Origin: an uncultured Eubacteriales bacterium
Lineage (GTDB): Bacteria; Bacillota; Clostridia; UBA1381; UBA9506
Reading direction: 5' to 3'
DNA: 22,291 nucleotides
Assembly (NCBI GenBank): GCA_900545185.1
Contig: UQYH01000027.1
Location: 1 to 22,291 of the forward strand
Shown here: piece after piece, positions 1 through 7,348 of the stretch
Numbering within the stretch: the stretch's first letter is position 1
Layout of the letters: every line of letters begins with the position of its first letter
The notes under the pieces: model-generated
Told to the model about the DNA's origin: nothing
Database searches by the model: none
Seen by the model: only the letters and a program-made list of their open reading frames with translations
Made by a program: the position numbers and the translations under genes

Positions 1-59
1 AATCGAACCCTTGTTTCCGCCGTGAGAGGGCGGCGTCTTAACCGCTTGACCAACAGGCC
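1..59 (-). tRNA. tRNA-Glu (anticodon CTC), 3' part cut by window edge
   Basis: Read on the minus strand, the segment has a tRNA-like acceptor 5' strand beginning GGCCTGT, a D-arm with the GGTCAAGCGGTTAAGAC signature of tRNA-Glu, an anticodon stem CCGCC/GGCGG closing the loop CTCTCAC (anticodon CTC at 24-26, decoding GAG), and the start of a T-arm with GGTTCGATT. The T-arm 3' strand, acceptor 3' strand and any CCA lie outside the window. A good promoter lies just upstream (91-119, minus), so the gene seems to be transcribed on its own or at the head of a tRNA cluster. The identity follows from the anticodon and the characteristic D-arm. Confidence 0.92.
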
Positions 60-90
60 GCATATGAAATTTTAATCATACAACATAGAT

Positions 91-119
91 ATTTTACCAC
101 AGGTTGCGCAAAAAAGCAA
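91..119 (-). promoter_or_regulatory. sigma-A promoter of tRNA-Glu
   Basis: On the minus strand a -35 TTGCTT (114-119) and a -10 TAAAAT (91-96) are separated by 17 nt. The expected start is near 84, giving a 5' leader of about 25 nt before the mature tRNA. The position and spacing support it; there is no experimental evidence. Confidence 0.65.
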
Positions 120-231
120 GAGTTTTTTCATAAAATCTTTAAAAAAAACCGCAAAATGCAAAAACCTGCGCCTAAAGCGCCGCAGATTGGCACAGAGGGG
201 TATTTGCTTTCAGAAAAAACCGTAAAAAAGA

Positions 232-260
232 TTCCCTTTTTTATGAATGTATGATACAAT
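232..260 (+). promoter_or_regulatory. probable sigma-A promoter of topB
   Basis: An extended -10 (TG-A-TACAAT, TACAAT at 255-260) has a weak -35 TTCCCT 17 nt upstream. It lies about 65 nt before the topB start. The -35 matches poorly, so the call rests mainly on the extended -10. The stretch 121-231 shows no gene. Confidence 0.45.
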
Positions 261-327
261 AAGAGTGATGCGGCAGGCATAAAACCGCGCCGCAGTTTGT
301 AAGATTGATTTGAAGGAGCATAGATTG

Positions 328-2505
328 ATGTCTAAAATATTGGTTTTGGCCGAAAAACCCTCCGTCGGCAAGGAACTGGCACGGGTTTTGGGCTGTAAAA
401 AGTTTGGCGGCGGCTTTATTTCGGGCGATCGCTATATTGTCACCTGGGCGCTGGGGCATTTGGTTACGCTGGCCGACCCGGAGCATTACGGCAAGCAATA
501 TAAAAGCTGGCGTCTTGCGGATTTACCCATGCTGCCCGACAAAATGGCGCTTGAGGTGATTCCGGCCACCAAAAAGCAATACAGCGTTGTGCGCGGCCTT
601 TTAAAAAGCGACGAGGTTTCGTCTTTGATTATTGCAACGGATGCCGGGCGCGAGGGTGAGCTTGTGGCGCGCTGGATTATCCAAAAGGCCGGTTTTAAAA
701 AGCCGATTCAACGGCTTTGGATTTCGTCGCAAACGGATAGGGCCATTCGTGAGGGGTTTCAAAATTTAAAGGATGGCAAGGCTTACGAAAGCCTGTATGC
801 TTCGGCACAGGCACGTGCAGAGGCCGACTGGCTGGTGGGACTGAACGTAACGCGCGCCTTAACCTGCAAGTATAACGCGCAGCTTTCGGCCGGGCGTGTG
901 CAAACGCCGACGCTTGCGCTGATTGTGGAGCGTGAAAACGCCATCCGCAAATTTGTTGCCAAGGATTATTTTAACCTAAAAGCCGATTTGGGCGTGCTGA
1001 CGGCGACCTATCGCGATGCAAACAACCAAACGGCCATTGCGGAGCGTGCCAAGGCAGAAGCAATCGGTGCGGCTGTTCGCGGTCAAAAATTTAAGCTGGC
1101 AAAGCTGACCAAAACAAACAAAAAAACACCGCCGCCGGCGCTGTATGACTTAACGGAGCTGCAGCGCGACGCCAATAAACAGTTCGGCTTTTCGCCCAAA
1201 CAAACGCTTTCGGTTATGCAGTCCTTATACGAGCGGCACAAGGCGCTGACCTATCCGCGTACCGATTCGCGCTATTTGACGGACGATATTGTTCCCACCC
1301 TGCCGGAGCGTGTGCGCGCCGTGGCCTTCGGCGATTTTGCGCCCGTTACATCGGCCATTTTTAAGGAAAAGCGAACCATTGCCAAAAGCTGCATCAATAA
1401 CGCCAAGGTGACGGATCACCATGCAATCATCCCCACGGAGCAGGGTGTGAACTATTTGGACTTAAATGACGATGAGCGCAAAATTTATCGTTTGGTTGTG
1501 CAGCGGTTTTTAACCTGCTTTTTTGACGCATATCAATATTGCTCTATTAAAGCGGAGCTGACCTGCGGCGAGCATCGTTTTACCGCCGCCGGCCGTGAAA
1601 TTACGGATAAGGGCTGGAAAAAGGTATATGACGCGGCCGTGGAGGAGGAAGATACGGAGGAAGAGGAGCAAACGCTGCCTGCCCTTTCGGAGGGGATGGA
1701 GTTTGTTTGCGACAGTGTACTGATTAAAAGCGGCAAAACAACGCCCCCATCGCGATACACCGAAGCTACGCTGCTTTCGGCCATGGAAAATCCTTCGGCT
1801 TTTATTGAAGATAAAAAAATGCGCGAATACATCGGCGGCGGCCTGGGTACACCGGCCACCCGTGCCGATATTATTGAAAAGCTGTTTTCTTCGTTTTACG
1901 TTGAAAAATCGGGCAAAAGCATTGTGCCGACCTCTAAGGGGCAGCAATTGATTAACCTTGTGCCCTCTGACTTAAAAGAGCCGCTTTTGACCGCTAAGTG
2001 GGAGCAGACGCTGGATGCCATCAGCCGCGGCAATGCCGATAAAAAGAGCTTTATCGGCGAAATCCGCGGTTATGCCGACAGCCTGGTGAAAACCGTCATT
2101 CGCGAGGAAAAGCGATATGTACACGATAACGTGACAAACACGCCTTGTCCCGTTTGCGGCAAAATGCTGCTTTCGGTTAACGGCAAGCGCGGCAAAATGC
2201 TGGTTTGTCAGGATCGGGACTGCAGCTATCGCCAAAACGTCAGCTTAAAAACCGGCGTGCGCTGCCCCAACTGTCACAAAACCATGGAGCTGTACGGCGA
2301 GGGCGAAAAGCGTACGTATATTTGTCCGTGCGGCTATCGCGAGAAGCTGGCGGCTTATGAAAAACGTCGCAAAAGCGAGGGCGGCGGCGCTTCTAAGCAG
2401 TATGTGAAAAGCTATCTGCGTCGGCAAAACGAGGAAGCAAAGGAAGAAAAAACGGCCATGCAGCTGGCTTTTGAAAAAATGATGGCAGAAAAGCAAAAGC
2501 ACTGA
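328..2505 (+). CDS. topB: DNA topoisomerase III (type IA)
   Basis: Type IA topoisomerase that passes one DNA strand through a transient 5'-phosphotyrosine break; TopB mainly decatenates replication and recombination intermediates. An in-frame TTG lies at 310, but GAAGGAG (312-318) sits 9 nt before ATG 328, so 328 is chosen (725 aa). Visible parts are an N-terminal Toprim domain with VLAEKPS (Glu9) and ATDAGREGEL (Asp105), then the topoisomerase core with the active-site tyrosine in LTYPRTDSRY (Tyr309). The C-terminal region has two zinc-ribbon-like cysteine sets, at about 607/610/627/632 and 646/649/666/668, followed by a charged tail. Length and motif order match the Firmicutes TopB family. 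It appears to be monocistronic or to head the plus-strand run; the next gene has its own promoter. Confidence 0.96.
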   Translation: MSKILVLAEKPSVGKELARVLGCKKFGGGFISGDRYIVTWALGHLVTLADPEHYGKQYKSWRLADLPMLPDKMALEVIPATKKQYSVVRGLLKSDEVSSLIIATDAGREGELVARWIIQKAGFKKPIQRLWISSQTDRAIREGFQNLKDGKAYESLYASAQARAEADWLVGLNVTRALTCKYNAQLSAGRVQTPTLALIVERENAIRKFVAKDYFNLKADLGVLTATYRDANNQTAIAERAKAEAIGAAVRGQKFKLAKLTKTNKKTPPPALYDLTELQRDANKQFGFSPKQTLSVMQSLYERHKALTYPRTDSRYLTDDIVPTLPERVRAVAFGDFAPVTSAIFKEKRTIAKSCINNAKVTDHHAIIPTEQGVNYLDLNDDERKIYRLVVQRFLTCFFDAYQYCSIKAELTCGEHRFTAAGREITDKGWKKVYDAAVEEEDTEEEEQTLPALSEGMEFVCDSVLIKSGKTTPPSRYTEATLLSAMENPSAFIEDKKMREYIGGGLGTPATRADIIEKLFSSFYVEKSGKSIVPTSKGQQLINLVPSDLKEPLLTAKWEQTLDAISRGNADKKSFIGEIRGYADSLVKTVIREEKRYVHDNVTNTPCPVCGKMLLSVNGKRGKMLVCQDRDCSYRQNVSLKTGVRCPNCHKTMELYGEGEKRTYICPCGYREKLAAYEKRRKSEGGGASKQYVKSYLRRQNEEAKEEKTAMQLAFEKMMAEKQKH

Positions 2506-2567
2506 TTTGCATACTATGTAAAAATTTATGGTTTATGTAAGAAAATCTAAGCTTTATTGAAAAAATG

Positions 2568-2596
2568 TTGCATATTTTATCAATATGCGGTACAAT
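2568..2596 (+). promoter_or_regulatory. promoter of the YugP-type peptidase with an internal palindrome
   Basis: TTGCAT (2568-2573), a 17-nt spacer and TACAAT (2591-2596) form a good sigma-A promoter about 30 nt before the gene. A perfect inverted repeat, GCATATT-ttatc-AATATGC (2570-2588), begins in the -35 and fills most of the spacer. This is an operator-like position. Confidence 0.65.
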
Positions 2597-2625
2597 AAAT
2601 AAGAATAAAAAAGGATGAGATGAAT

Positions 2626-3318
2626 ATGCCTTATTTGTATTACGATTCCTATTATTTAGTGCTGGTGCTGCCGGCCATTTTAATTGCCATGGCGGCGCAG
2701 ATTATGGTTAAAACCACGTTTCGCCGATATGCCTCTGTATTTAGCCGCCGCGGCCAAACAGCGGCGCAGGTTGCACGGCGGATTTTGGATGACAACGGCT
2801 TGCAGGCGGTTCGCTTAGAGCGCGTCAGCGGCGATTTGACCGACCATTACGACCCGAAGGCCAATGTGATTCGCCTTTCGGATTCTGTGTATAACAGCGC
2901 TTCGGTGGCGTCCATCGGGGTGGCCGCGCACGAGGCCGGGCACGCCGTACAGCATGCGGTGGGATATGTACCCATTAAGCTGCGCAACGCGGTGCTGCCG
3001 GTGGCTAACATCGGTTCTGCCGCCGCCATGCCCATTATCGTCATCGGCCTGCTGTTAAGCTTTGAGCCGCTCGTTTCCATCGGCATTTTGCTGTTTTCGG
3101 CCTTGGTGCTGTTTCAGCTGATTACGCTGCCCGTGGAATTTAACGCAAGCCGCCGCGCACTGGCTACACTGCGTGACAGCCGTATACTGGAGGGGAAGGA
3201 GCTTTCCGGCGCAAGGCGGGTGCTTTCCGCTGCGGCGATGACCTATGTTGCCGCCGTGCTGGTATCGGCCATGCAGCTTTTGCGTTTGGTGCTTTTAACC
3301 AATCGGCGCAGGGATTAA
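2626..3318 (+). CDS. YugP-type membrane zinc metallopeptidase
   Basis: Member of the putative neutral zinc metallopeptidase family (YugP, Zn_peptidase_2). The physiological substrate of this family is not established. The sequence has an N-terminal hydrophobic segment (about residues 10-30), a soluble part, the zinc-binding HEAGH motif (about residues 102-106 from this start), a following hydrophobic hairpin, the EFNASRRA stretch that probably carries the third metal ligand, and a last hydrophobic helix. Two in-frame ATGs exist, at 2620 and 2626. The AAGGA at 2611-2615 is only 4 nt from the first and 10 nt from the second, so 2626 is preferred. Length (230 aa) is normal for the family. No clear terminator follows. 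Confidence 0.9.
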   Translation: MPYLYYDSYYLVLVLPAILIAMAAQIMVKTTFRRYASVFSRRGQTAAQVARRILDDNGLQAVRLERVSGDLTDHYDPKANVIRLSDSVYNSASVASIGVAAHEAGHAVQHAVGYVPIKLRNAVLPVANIGSAAAMPIIVIGLLLSFEPLVSIGILLFSALVLFQLITLPVEFNASRRALATLRDSRILEGKELSGARRVLSAAAMTYVAAVLVSAMQLLRLVLLTNRRRD

Positions 3319-3356
3319 TTTTTGGGCGGCTGCAAAATTGACATTATGAGAAAAGC

Positions 3357-3457
3357 GGAGCGACACGCAAGTCGTTCCTTACAAATGTGAATGACGGGTT
3401 TACGGGGCGTATCTCTGTGTTCGCTCACGGGCGTTCCGCGCGGAATAATGCCCGTGA
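3357..3457. repeat. two extragenic hairpins in the spacer before mgtC
   Basis: GGAGCGAC (3357-3364) and GTCGTTCC (3371-3378) form a stem with one imperfect pair, followed by TTACAAATGTG. A close relative of this element occurs at 15738-15768 in this window. A second hairpin, TCACGGGC (3425-3432) with GCCCGTGA (3450-3457), holds an inner TTCC-GCGC-GGAA. Neither has a T-run, so they look like dispersed extragenic elements rather than terminators. No ORF of note lies in 3319-3533. Confidence 0.55.
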
Positions 3458-3473
3458 AGAGTACCGTGTTTGC

Positions 3474-3503
3474 TTGATGCAAAGAGGATTTGCATTTTAT
3501 CAT
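3474..3503 (+). promoter_or_regulatory. possible promoter of the mgtC-type gene
   Basis: TTGATG (3474-3479) and TATCAT (3498-3503) are spaced by 18 nt, 30 nt before the start codon. Both hexamers match consensus fairly well. The A+T richness here raises the chance of accidental matches. Confidence 0.35.
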
Positions 3504-3533
3504 TCAATTTAAGTTATTATTGGAGATGATACA

Positions 3534-4208
3534 ATGTCTTTTTTTAACCTTCAACAGCTATGGTACATATTAAGAATGATAACAGCGTGTCTGTGTGGCA
3601 TTTTGATTGGGCTTGAACGTAAAAACCGAGCAAAAGAGGCAGGTGTACGAACGCATTGCGTTGTTGCCTGCGCATCAGCCCTCATGATGATTATTTCAAA
3701 GTATGGATTTTGCGATACAGTAATAGGCGCTGATGGCATAAGAGGCGCCGATAGCGCACGAATTGCGGCTCAAGTCGTGAGCGGCATAGGTTTTTTGGGA
3801 GCCGGTATGATTTTTGTCCACAAAAATACCGTTACCGGTCTTACGACGGCGGCGGGTATTTGGGCAACTTCCGGTGTTGGCCTTGCCATCGGTGCGGGAA
3901 TGTATGTTGTCGGCATTTCGGCAACCATACTTGTACTCATTGCACAGGTGGTTTTACATAAACATTTCAGATGGCTTAAGAATACAAAGCTAAAAAAACT
4001 TATTATTAAAAACGTCACTACAGAGGATTATCAAGCCTATATGACAAATGTGTTTTTAAAACAAGGAATCACGATTCACGATGCGTATATTGAAAAAAAT
4101 GGTGATGTAAGAAATTATACTTTTATTATTGAGATGCCCCAGAATATCTATGAGGATAATATCATTTCGGTTACAAACCATGATTGCAAAATTATGGGAA
4201 ATATATAG
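3534..4208 (+). CDS. MgtC/SapB family membrane protein
   Basis: The N-terminal part is typical MgtC/SapB: the GILIGLERKNRAKEAGVRTH signature (about residues 22-41), several hydrophobic helices up to about residue 143, and the RIAAQVVSGIGFLGAGMIF and GLTTAAGIWATSGVGLAIG stretches that define the family. The C-terminal 75 residues form a soluble tail resembling the small regulatory domain of longer members. MgtC proteins are linked to magnesium limitation and virulence-associated stress elsewhere; the role here is unknown. The gene is visibly more A+T-rich than its neighbours and uses ATA and AGA codons that they avoid, which suggests a different origin. Its stop codon overlaps the ribosome binding site of the next gene. 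A GGAG 8 nt upstream supports the start. Confidence 0.92.
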   Translation: MSFFNLQQLWYILRMITACLCGILIGLERKNRAKEAGVRTHCVVACASALMMIISKYGFCDTVIGADGIRGADSARIAAQVVSGIGFLGAGMIFVHKNTVTGLTTAAGIWATSGVGLAIGAGMYVVGISATILVLIAQVVLHKHFRWLKNTKLKKLIIKNVTTEDYQAYMTNVFLKQGITIHDAYIEKNGDVRNYTFIIEMPQNIYEDNIISVTNHDCKIMGNI

Positions 4209-4220
4209 GAGGATGTTAGA

Positions 4221-4955
4221 ATGAAAGCTATTGTGTTGGGTGCCGGTAAGGGAACCCGTTTACAATCGGAAAAATTTCAAATGCCAAAGGTGTTGCGTCA
4301 GGCAAACGGCCGCGCCTTAATCGACTATGTGCTGGAGCATATTGATTTTATTCCCAAAAAGGACACCGTTGTGGTTGTCGGCTATAAAAAAGAGGATGTA
4401 CGCGCGGCGCTTTCGCCCGAATATCTGTTTTCGGATCAGGATCAGCAGCTGGGTACGGGTCATGCCGTGAACTGTGCGCGTGAGCATTTTGAAGGCTATG
4501 ACGGGGATGTGCTGGTGCTGTACGGCGATATGCCGCTGCTTTCTAAGGCAACCTACGAAAAAATTATTAATCGGCACCGCGAAACGGGTGCGGATTGCAC
4601 CGTTATGACCGCCGTTGTGGATGATCCGCTGCCGTACGGCCGTGTGCTTAAGGATGAAAACGGCCGCTTTATGGATATTGTGGAAACCAAGGATTGCACA
4701 CCGGAGCAGCTGGCCGTGAAGGAGCTGAACATCGGTATTTACGTGTTCCGTGCGCCGCTTTTGTTTGAAAACTTAAAGGAGCTGAAAAACAACAACGCGC
4801 AGGGCGAATATTACCTGACGGATGTGCCGAAAATTTTACTGAAAAAAGGCGCAAAAATCGAGACCTGCACGGTTTGTGACAACTCTGAAATTTACGGCGT
4901 TAACACGCTGGAGGATTTGGAATTTTGCGAAGCGAAGCTGAAAAACGAACAATAA
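4221..4955 (+). CDS. single-domain nucleotidyltransferase, GlmU N-terminal (UDP-GlcNAc pyrophosphorylase) type
   Basis: Resembles the uridylyltransferase half of GlmU, which joins UTP and GlcNAc-1-phosphate to UDP-GlcNAc for cell wall synthesis. Landmarks in order are the nucleotide-binding LGAGKGTRL (residues 6-14) with PKVL after it, QLGTGHAV, the metal-site GDMPLL, PYGRV, the IVETKDCTPEQ stretch, ELNIGIY and NNAQGEYYLTDV, all at GlmU-like positions. The protein stops at 244 residues, so the left-handed beta-helix acetyltransferase domain of bifunctional GlmU (about 450 aa) is absent. It could be a true single-function enzyme or a relative acting on another sugar phosphate. A perfect AGGAGGA (4207-4213) precedes ATG 4221. 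It overlaps the next gene by 31 nt. Confidence 0.88.
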   Translation: MKAIVLGAGKGTRLQSEKFQMPKVLRQANGRALIDYVLEHIDFIPKKDTVVVVGYKKEDVRAALSPEYLFSDQDQQLGTGHAVNCAREHFEGYDGDVLVLYGDMPLLSKATYEKIINRHRETGADCTVMTAVVDDPLPYGRVLKDENGRFMDIVETKDCTPEQLAVKELNIGIYVFRAPLLFENLKELKNNNAQGEYYLTDVPKILLKKGAKIETCTVCDNSEIYGVNTLEDLEFCEAKLKNEQ

Positions 4956-5476
4956 AAACCCCCAAGATACATATTTACACCGGGGACGGCAAGGGTAAAA
5001 CCACGGCCGCGCTGGGGCTTGGACTGCGCGCGGCAGGCTGCGGCTTTCGTGTTGTGATGCTGCAATTTTTAAAAACAACACCCTGCGGTGAGCTGGCAGC
5101 GTTAGGGCACGTTCCGGGCTTTTCGGTTGTGCGGCCGCATCGCGGCAATCAGGGCTTTTTTTGGAACATGACAGAGGAAGAAAAGCGCGCGTTTACGCAT
5201 GAAGTGCGCGAGGGCTTTGCCATGGCGCAGGAGCTGATGCAAAATCGTGCCTGCGACATGCTGATTTTGGATGAAATTTTCGGCTGTCTGCAAAACGGAC
5301 AGATTACCGAAGCAGAGCTTTTGACGCTGATGCAAAACAAAACGGCCGAACTGGTTTTAACAGGGCGCAACGCGCCGCAGAGTGCGGTTTGCGCGGCCGA
5401 TTATGTCAGCGAGATCCGCGCGGTGAAGCACCCTATGGAAACGGGTCTGGACGCAAGAGAAGGTATTGAATTTTAA
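4925..5476 (+). CDS. corrinoid (cob(I)yrinic acid a,c-diamide) adenosyltransferase, CobA/CobO/BtuR type
   Basis: Transfers the 5'-deoxyadenosyl group of ATP to cob(I)alamin or its precursors, giving the coenzyme B12 form. The P-loop GDGKGKTT (residues 20-27) follows a short beta strand (KIHIYTG). Then come the VVMLQFLK strand, an LDEIFG acidic motif and a VLTGRNAP strand, all typical of the CobA fold. Length (183 aa) is normal. The start is a TTG inside the end of the preceding gene; a GGAGGA (4910-4915) lies 9 nt upstream and there is no ATG or GTG before the P-loop, so TTG 4925 is well supported. The 31-nt overlap implies translational coupling with the nucleotidyltransferase. No other cobalamin gene and no cobalamin riboswitch is visible nearby. 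Confidence 0.93.
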   Translation: MRSEAEKRTIKTPKIHIYTGDGKGKTTAALGLGLRAAGCGFRVVMLQFLKTTPCGELAALGHVPGFSVVRPHRGNQGFFWNMTEEEKRAFTHEVREGFAMAQELMQNRACDMLILDEIFGCLQNGQITEAELLTLMQNKTAELVLTGRNAPQSAVCAADYVSEIRAVKHPMETGLDAREGIEF

Positions 5477-5483
5477 TCAAACA

Positions 5484-5510
5484 GGCATAGGGGGGTCGTT
5501 CCCCAATGCC
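5484..5510 (+). other. hairpin after the adenosyltransferase gene
   Basis: GGCAT-A-GGGG (5484-5493) pairs with CCCC-A-ATGCC (5501-5510) around an A·A mismatch. There is no T-run after it, so termination is uncertain. Its apex GTCGTTCC resembles the arm of the short repeats at 3371 and 15752. It may be a remnant of that repeat or part of the leader before the riboswitch. Confidence 0.45.
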
Positions 5511-5515
5511 TTAGC

Positions 5516-5592
5516 AAACGGGAATGAGGCTCTCCCGCGGCGGCTGCACAGGCGGCTGCCGAAACCGCCCGATGGCTGATGGCTTCTGTGCA
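5516..5592 (+). ncRNA. fluoride (crcB-motif) riboswitch aptamer with an extra hairpin
   Basis: Elements match the fluoride aptamer in order. A hairpin CGGGA-ATGAGGCTC-TCCCG (5519-5537) has the AATGAGGC loop. The invariant-type AAACCGCCC follows (5562-5570), then a small GCC/GGC hairpin leading into GGCTGATGGCTTC (5574-5586). GAGGCT in the first loop can pair with GGCTTC, as GAGGCC and GGCCTC do in the Thermotoga aptamer. Between the first hairpin and AAACCGCCC is an added 9-bp hairpin (CGGCGGCTG 5538-5546 with CGGCTGCCG 5553-5561). The next gene is a cation:proton antiporter type, a known fluoride-riboswitch target class. The identification was made by eye, not with a covariance model. Confidence 0.72.
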
Positions 5593-5617
5593 CTGCACGG
5601 AAGCTGTCGGCTTTTTT
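5575..5617 (+). terminator. intrinsic terminator, riboswitch expression platform
   Basis: A 17-bp stem (GCTGATGGCTTCTGTGC 5575-5591 with 5595-5611, four G·T pairs) and a 3-nt loop are followed by TTTTTTG. Its 5' arm uses GGCTTC, which the aptamer needs for the long-range pairing with GAGGCT. Ligand-stabilised aptamer folding would therefore prevent termination, the expected ON switch. Confidence 0.8.
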
Positions 5618-5675
5618 GTTTCATACAATACTTTCACATGGCGAGGGCAAAACATAAAAAACGGAGATGATTAAC

Positions 5676-6379
5676 GTGTTACTGAGTATAGCGCTCATTT
5701 TAGTTTTGGGGCTAACGGCGGCAAGCTTTCGCCGGTCAGCTTTGTGAATATTCCCGTTTCAATTTTGCTGGGAATAGCGGTCGGCGTGGCGGTGGGATGT
5801 TTGCTGCTGTTTATTTTGCGGTATGCGCGGCTTGCGCATACGGCACAGGTCATTTTGCTGATGGGCGTTTCTCTGGGGTTGGTCGAGGCCGAAAATACAC
5901 TGCAAACGCCCATCACCTTTTCGGCCTTGCTTTCCGTTATGGCCATGGGCGCGGTGCTGCGTGCCAAGGCAGGGGCGTGTGCCGCCCGTCTTTCGCAAGG
6001 GCTTGACCGATTGTGGAGCTGGGGCGAAATTATGTTGTTTGTTCTGGTGGGGGCTTCGGTCTCTATCGTCAGCCTGGGCGCCGATGCACCGGCTGCTTTG
6101 TGTGCGGTTTTATCGGCGTTGGTATTTCGCGCCGTTGGTGTGCTTTGCTGCCTTTTGGGCAGCCGGTTGTCGTGCCGTGAAAAGCTTTTTTGCGTTTTGG
6201 CGTATCTGCCCAAGGCTACGGTTCAAGCGGCCATTGGCGGTTTGCCGCTGGCTATGGGGCTTTCTTGCGGTGAAATTGTGTTAACGGTGGCGGTTCTTTC
6301 TATTTTGGTCACCGCGCCGCTGGGAGCGATTTGTATTGACCAAACCTACAAACGGCTTTTAGATGGTTCGGAAAAATGA
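5676..6379 (+). pseudogene. cation:proton antiporter, internal deletion plus frameshift
   Basis: A GTG at 5676, 9 nt after GGAG (5663-5666), opens a peptide VLLSIALILVLGL typical of the first helix of CPA-type antiporters. After about 13 residues that frame runs into unrelated residues and stops at TGA 5745-5747. In another frame, from about 5717, the sequence continues GGKLSPVSFVNIPVSILLGI and then covers the C-terminal half of such an antiporter to 6379, including the LAYLPKATVQAAIGGLPLAMG helix and an ITAPLG-like end. Family members are about 390-400 aa, so roughly 170-180 residues in the middle are missing and the two parts are out of frame. The only start for the second part is GTG 5744, without a ribosome binding site. 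Sequencing or assembly error cannot be excluded. Confidence 0.75.
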
Positions 6380-6416
6380 GTCGAACGGAAAATCATCTAA
6401 AATGAGGTCTGATCTG

Positions 6417-6445
6417 TTGACTTTGCGCGGCATTTGTGCTATAGT
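6417..6445 (+). promoter_or_regulatory. sigma-A promoter of the alpha/beta hydrolase gene
   Basis: TTGACT (6417-6422), exactly 17 nt, and TATAGT (6440-6445) make a near-consensus promoter about 50 nt before the start codon. Confidence 0.75.
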
Positions 6446-6498
6446 TAAATCGAATTTAAGCCGCGTAGGCACAAATTGCGGCAGAATGGAGCTTTTGC

Positions 6499-7275
6499 AT
6501 GACTCAAACATATGATTTGTGGGATTTTGCGTGTGAGCACGAAACCCCCACGATGACACATTACATTCCGACAGAGAAAAAAAGCGACTGGAGCGTTGTT
6601 ATTTTTCCGGGCGGCGGCTATCAGCATCGTGCCGTGCACGAAGGTAAGGGCTACGCTGAGTTTTTAAACGCGCATGGGGTGCATGCTTTTGTGGTAGAAT
6701 ACCGCGTTGCGCCGTCTTATTTTCCCGTTCCGCTTGCGGATGCGCGCCGCGCCGTGCGCATGGTGCGCTATTTTGCCAAGGAATGGGGTGTTTGCGCCGA
6801 TAAAATTACCGTGATGGGTTCTTCTGCCGGCGGCCATTTGGCGGCCTTGGTCTCTAACTATACGCAGCCGCTGGAAAACGAAGTGCACGATGCGATTGAT
6901 GAGGAAGCATACCGACCCAATGCGCAGATTTTGTGTTACCCCGTCATTTCGCTGCTGCCCGATTTTGGGCATATCGGTTCCGGCAAAAATTTGCTGGGTG
7001 AGCGGTATGAAGAACTAGGCGGGGCGCTTTCGGTGCAAAATTTAGTCACGCCGCAAACACCGCCTGCCTTTGTATGGCACACGTTTACGGACAACGGCGT
7101 ACCGGTGACGAACAGTCTGGAATACGTAAGGGCGCTGAAGGCGGCAGGCGTTTCGGCCGAGCTGCATGTTTTCCCCATGGGAGGGCATGGACTGGGGCTG
7201 GCCGACCAAGGCCCCGAAACCGCCCATGTGGCGCAGTGGAGCGGCCTTTTGCTGAACTGGCTGAAAACACTGTAA
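6499..7275 (+). CDS. alpha/beta hydrolase, acetyl-esterase-like
   Basis: Cytoplasmic serine hydrolase without a signal peptide. The oxyanion-hole region is FPGGGYQHRA (residues 36-45), the nucleophile elbow is GSSAG with Ser109, and the likely triad partners are Asp198 (TFTDNGVP) and His230 (GGHGLGL). This layout and the length (258 aa) fit the small esterases often annotated as acetylxylan esterase or xylanase-like lipases (Aes/BD-FAE group). The substrate cannot be told from sequence; de-acylation of sugars or small esters is likely. GGAG (6488-6491) precedes ATG 6499. The M20 peptidase gene follows after 73 nt, possibly co-transcribed. Confidence 0.88.
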   Translation: MTQTYDLWDFACEHETPTMTHYIPTEKKSDWSVVIFPGGGYQHRAVHEGKGYAEFLNAHGVHAFVVEYRVAPSYFPVPLADARRAVRMVRYFAKEWGVCADKITVMGSSAGGHLAALVSNYTQPLENEVHDAIDEEAYRPNAQILCYPVISLLPDFGHIGSGKNLLGERYEELGGALSVQNLVTPQTPPAFVWHTFTDNGVPVTNSLEYVRALKAAGVSAELHVFPMGGHGLGLADQGPETAHVAQWSGLLLNWLKTL

Positions 7276-7348
7276 ACGGGCAGTGTGACATAGATTATGA
7301 AGCTTAGGCCAGAGTTAGACCTAACAAAACGGAAGGGAAGTTTTTACA

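Noticed and set aside
4956..5675. Cobalamin riboswitch near the corrinoid adenosyltransferase gene
   Set aside because: The structured leader lies after, not before, that gene and lacks the B12-box; its landmarks fit the fluoride aptamer instead.
5961..6284. A 107-residue plus-strand frame inside the antiporter region
   Set aside because: It is out of frame with the recognisable antiporter helices and is rich in W, R and C, as is typical of a shadow frame.
7304..7324. TTAGG/CCTAA inverted repeat before the M20 gene as an operator
   Set aside because: Only five pairs plus scattered matches around a long centre; too weak to call as a feature.
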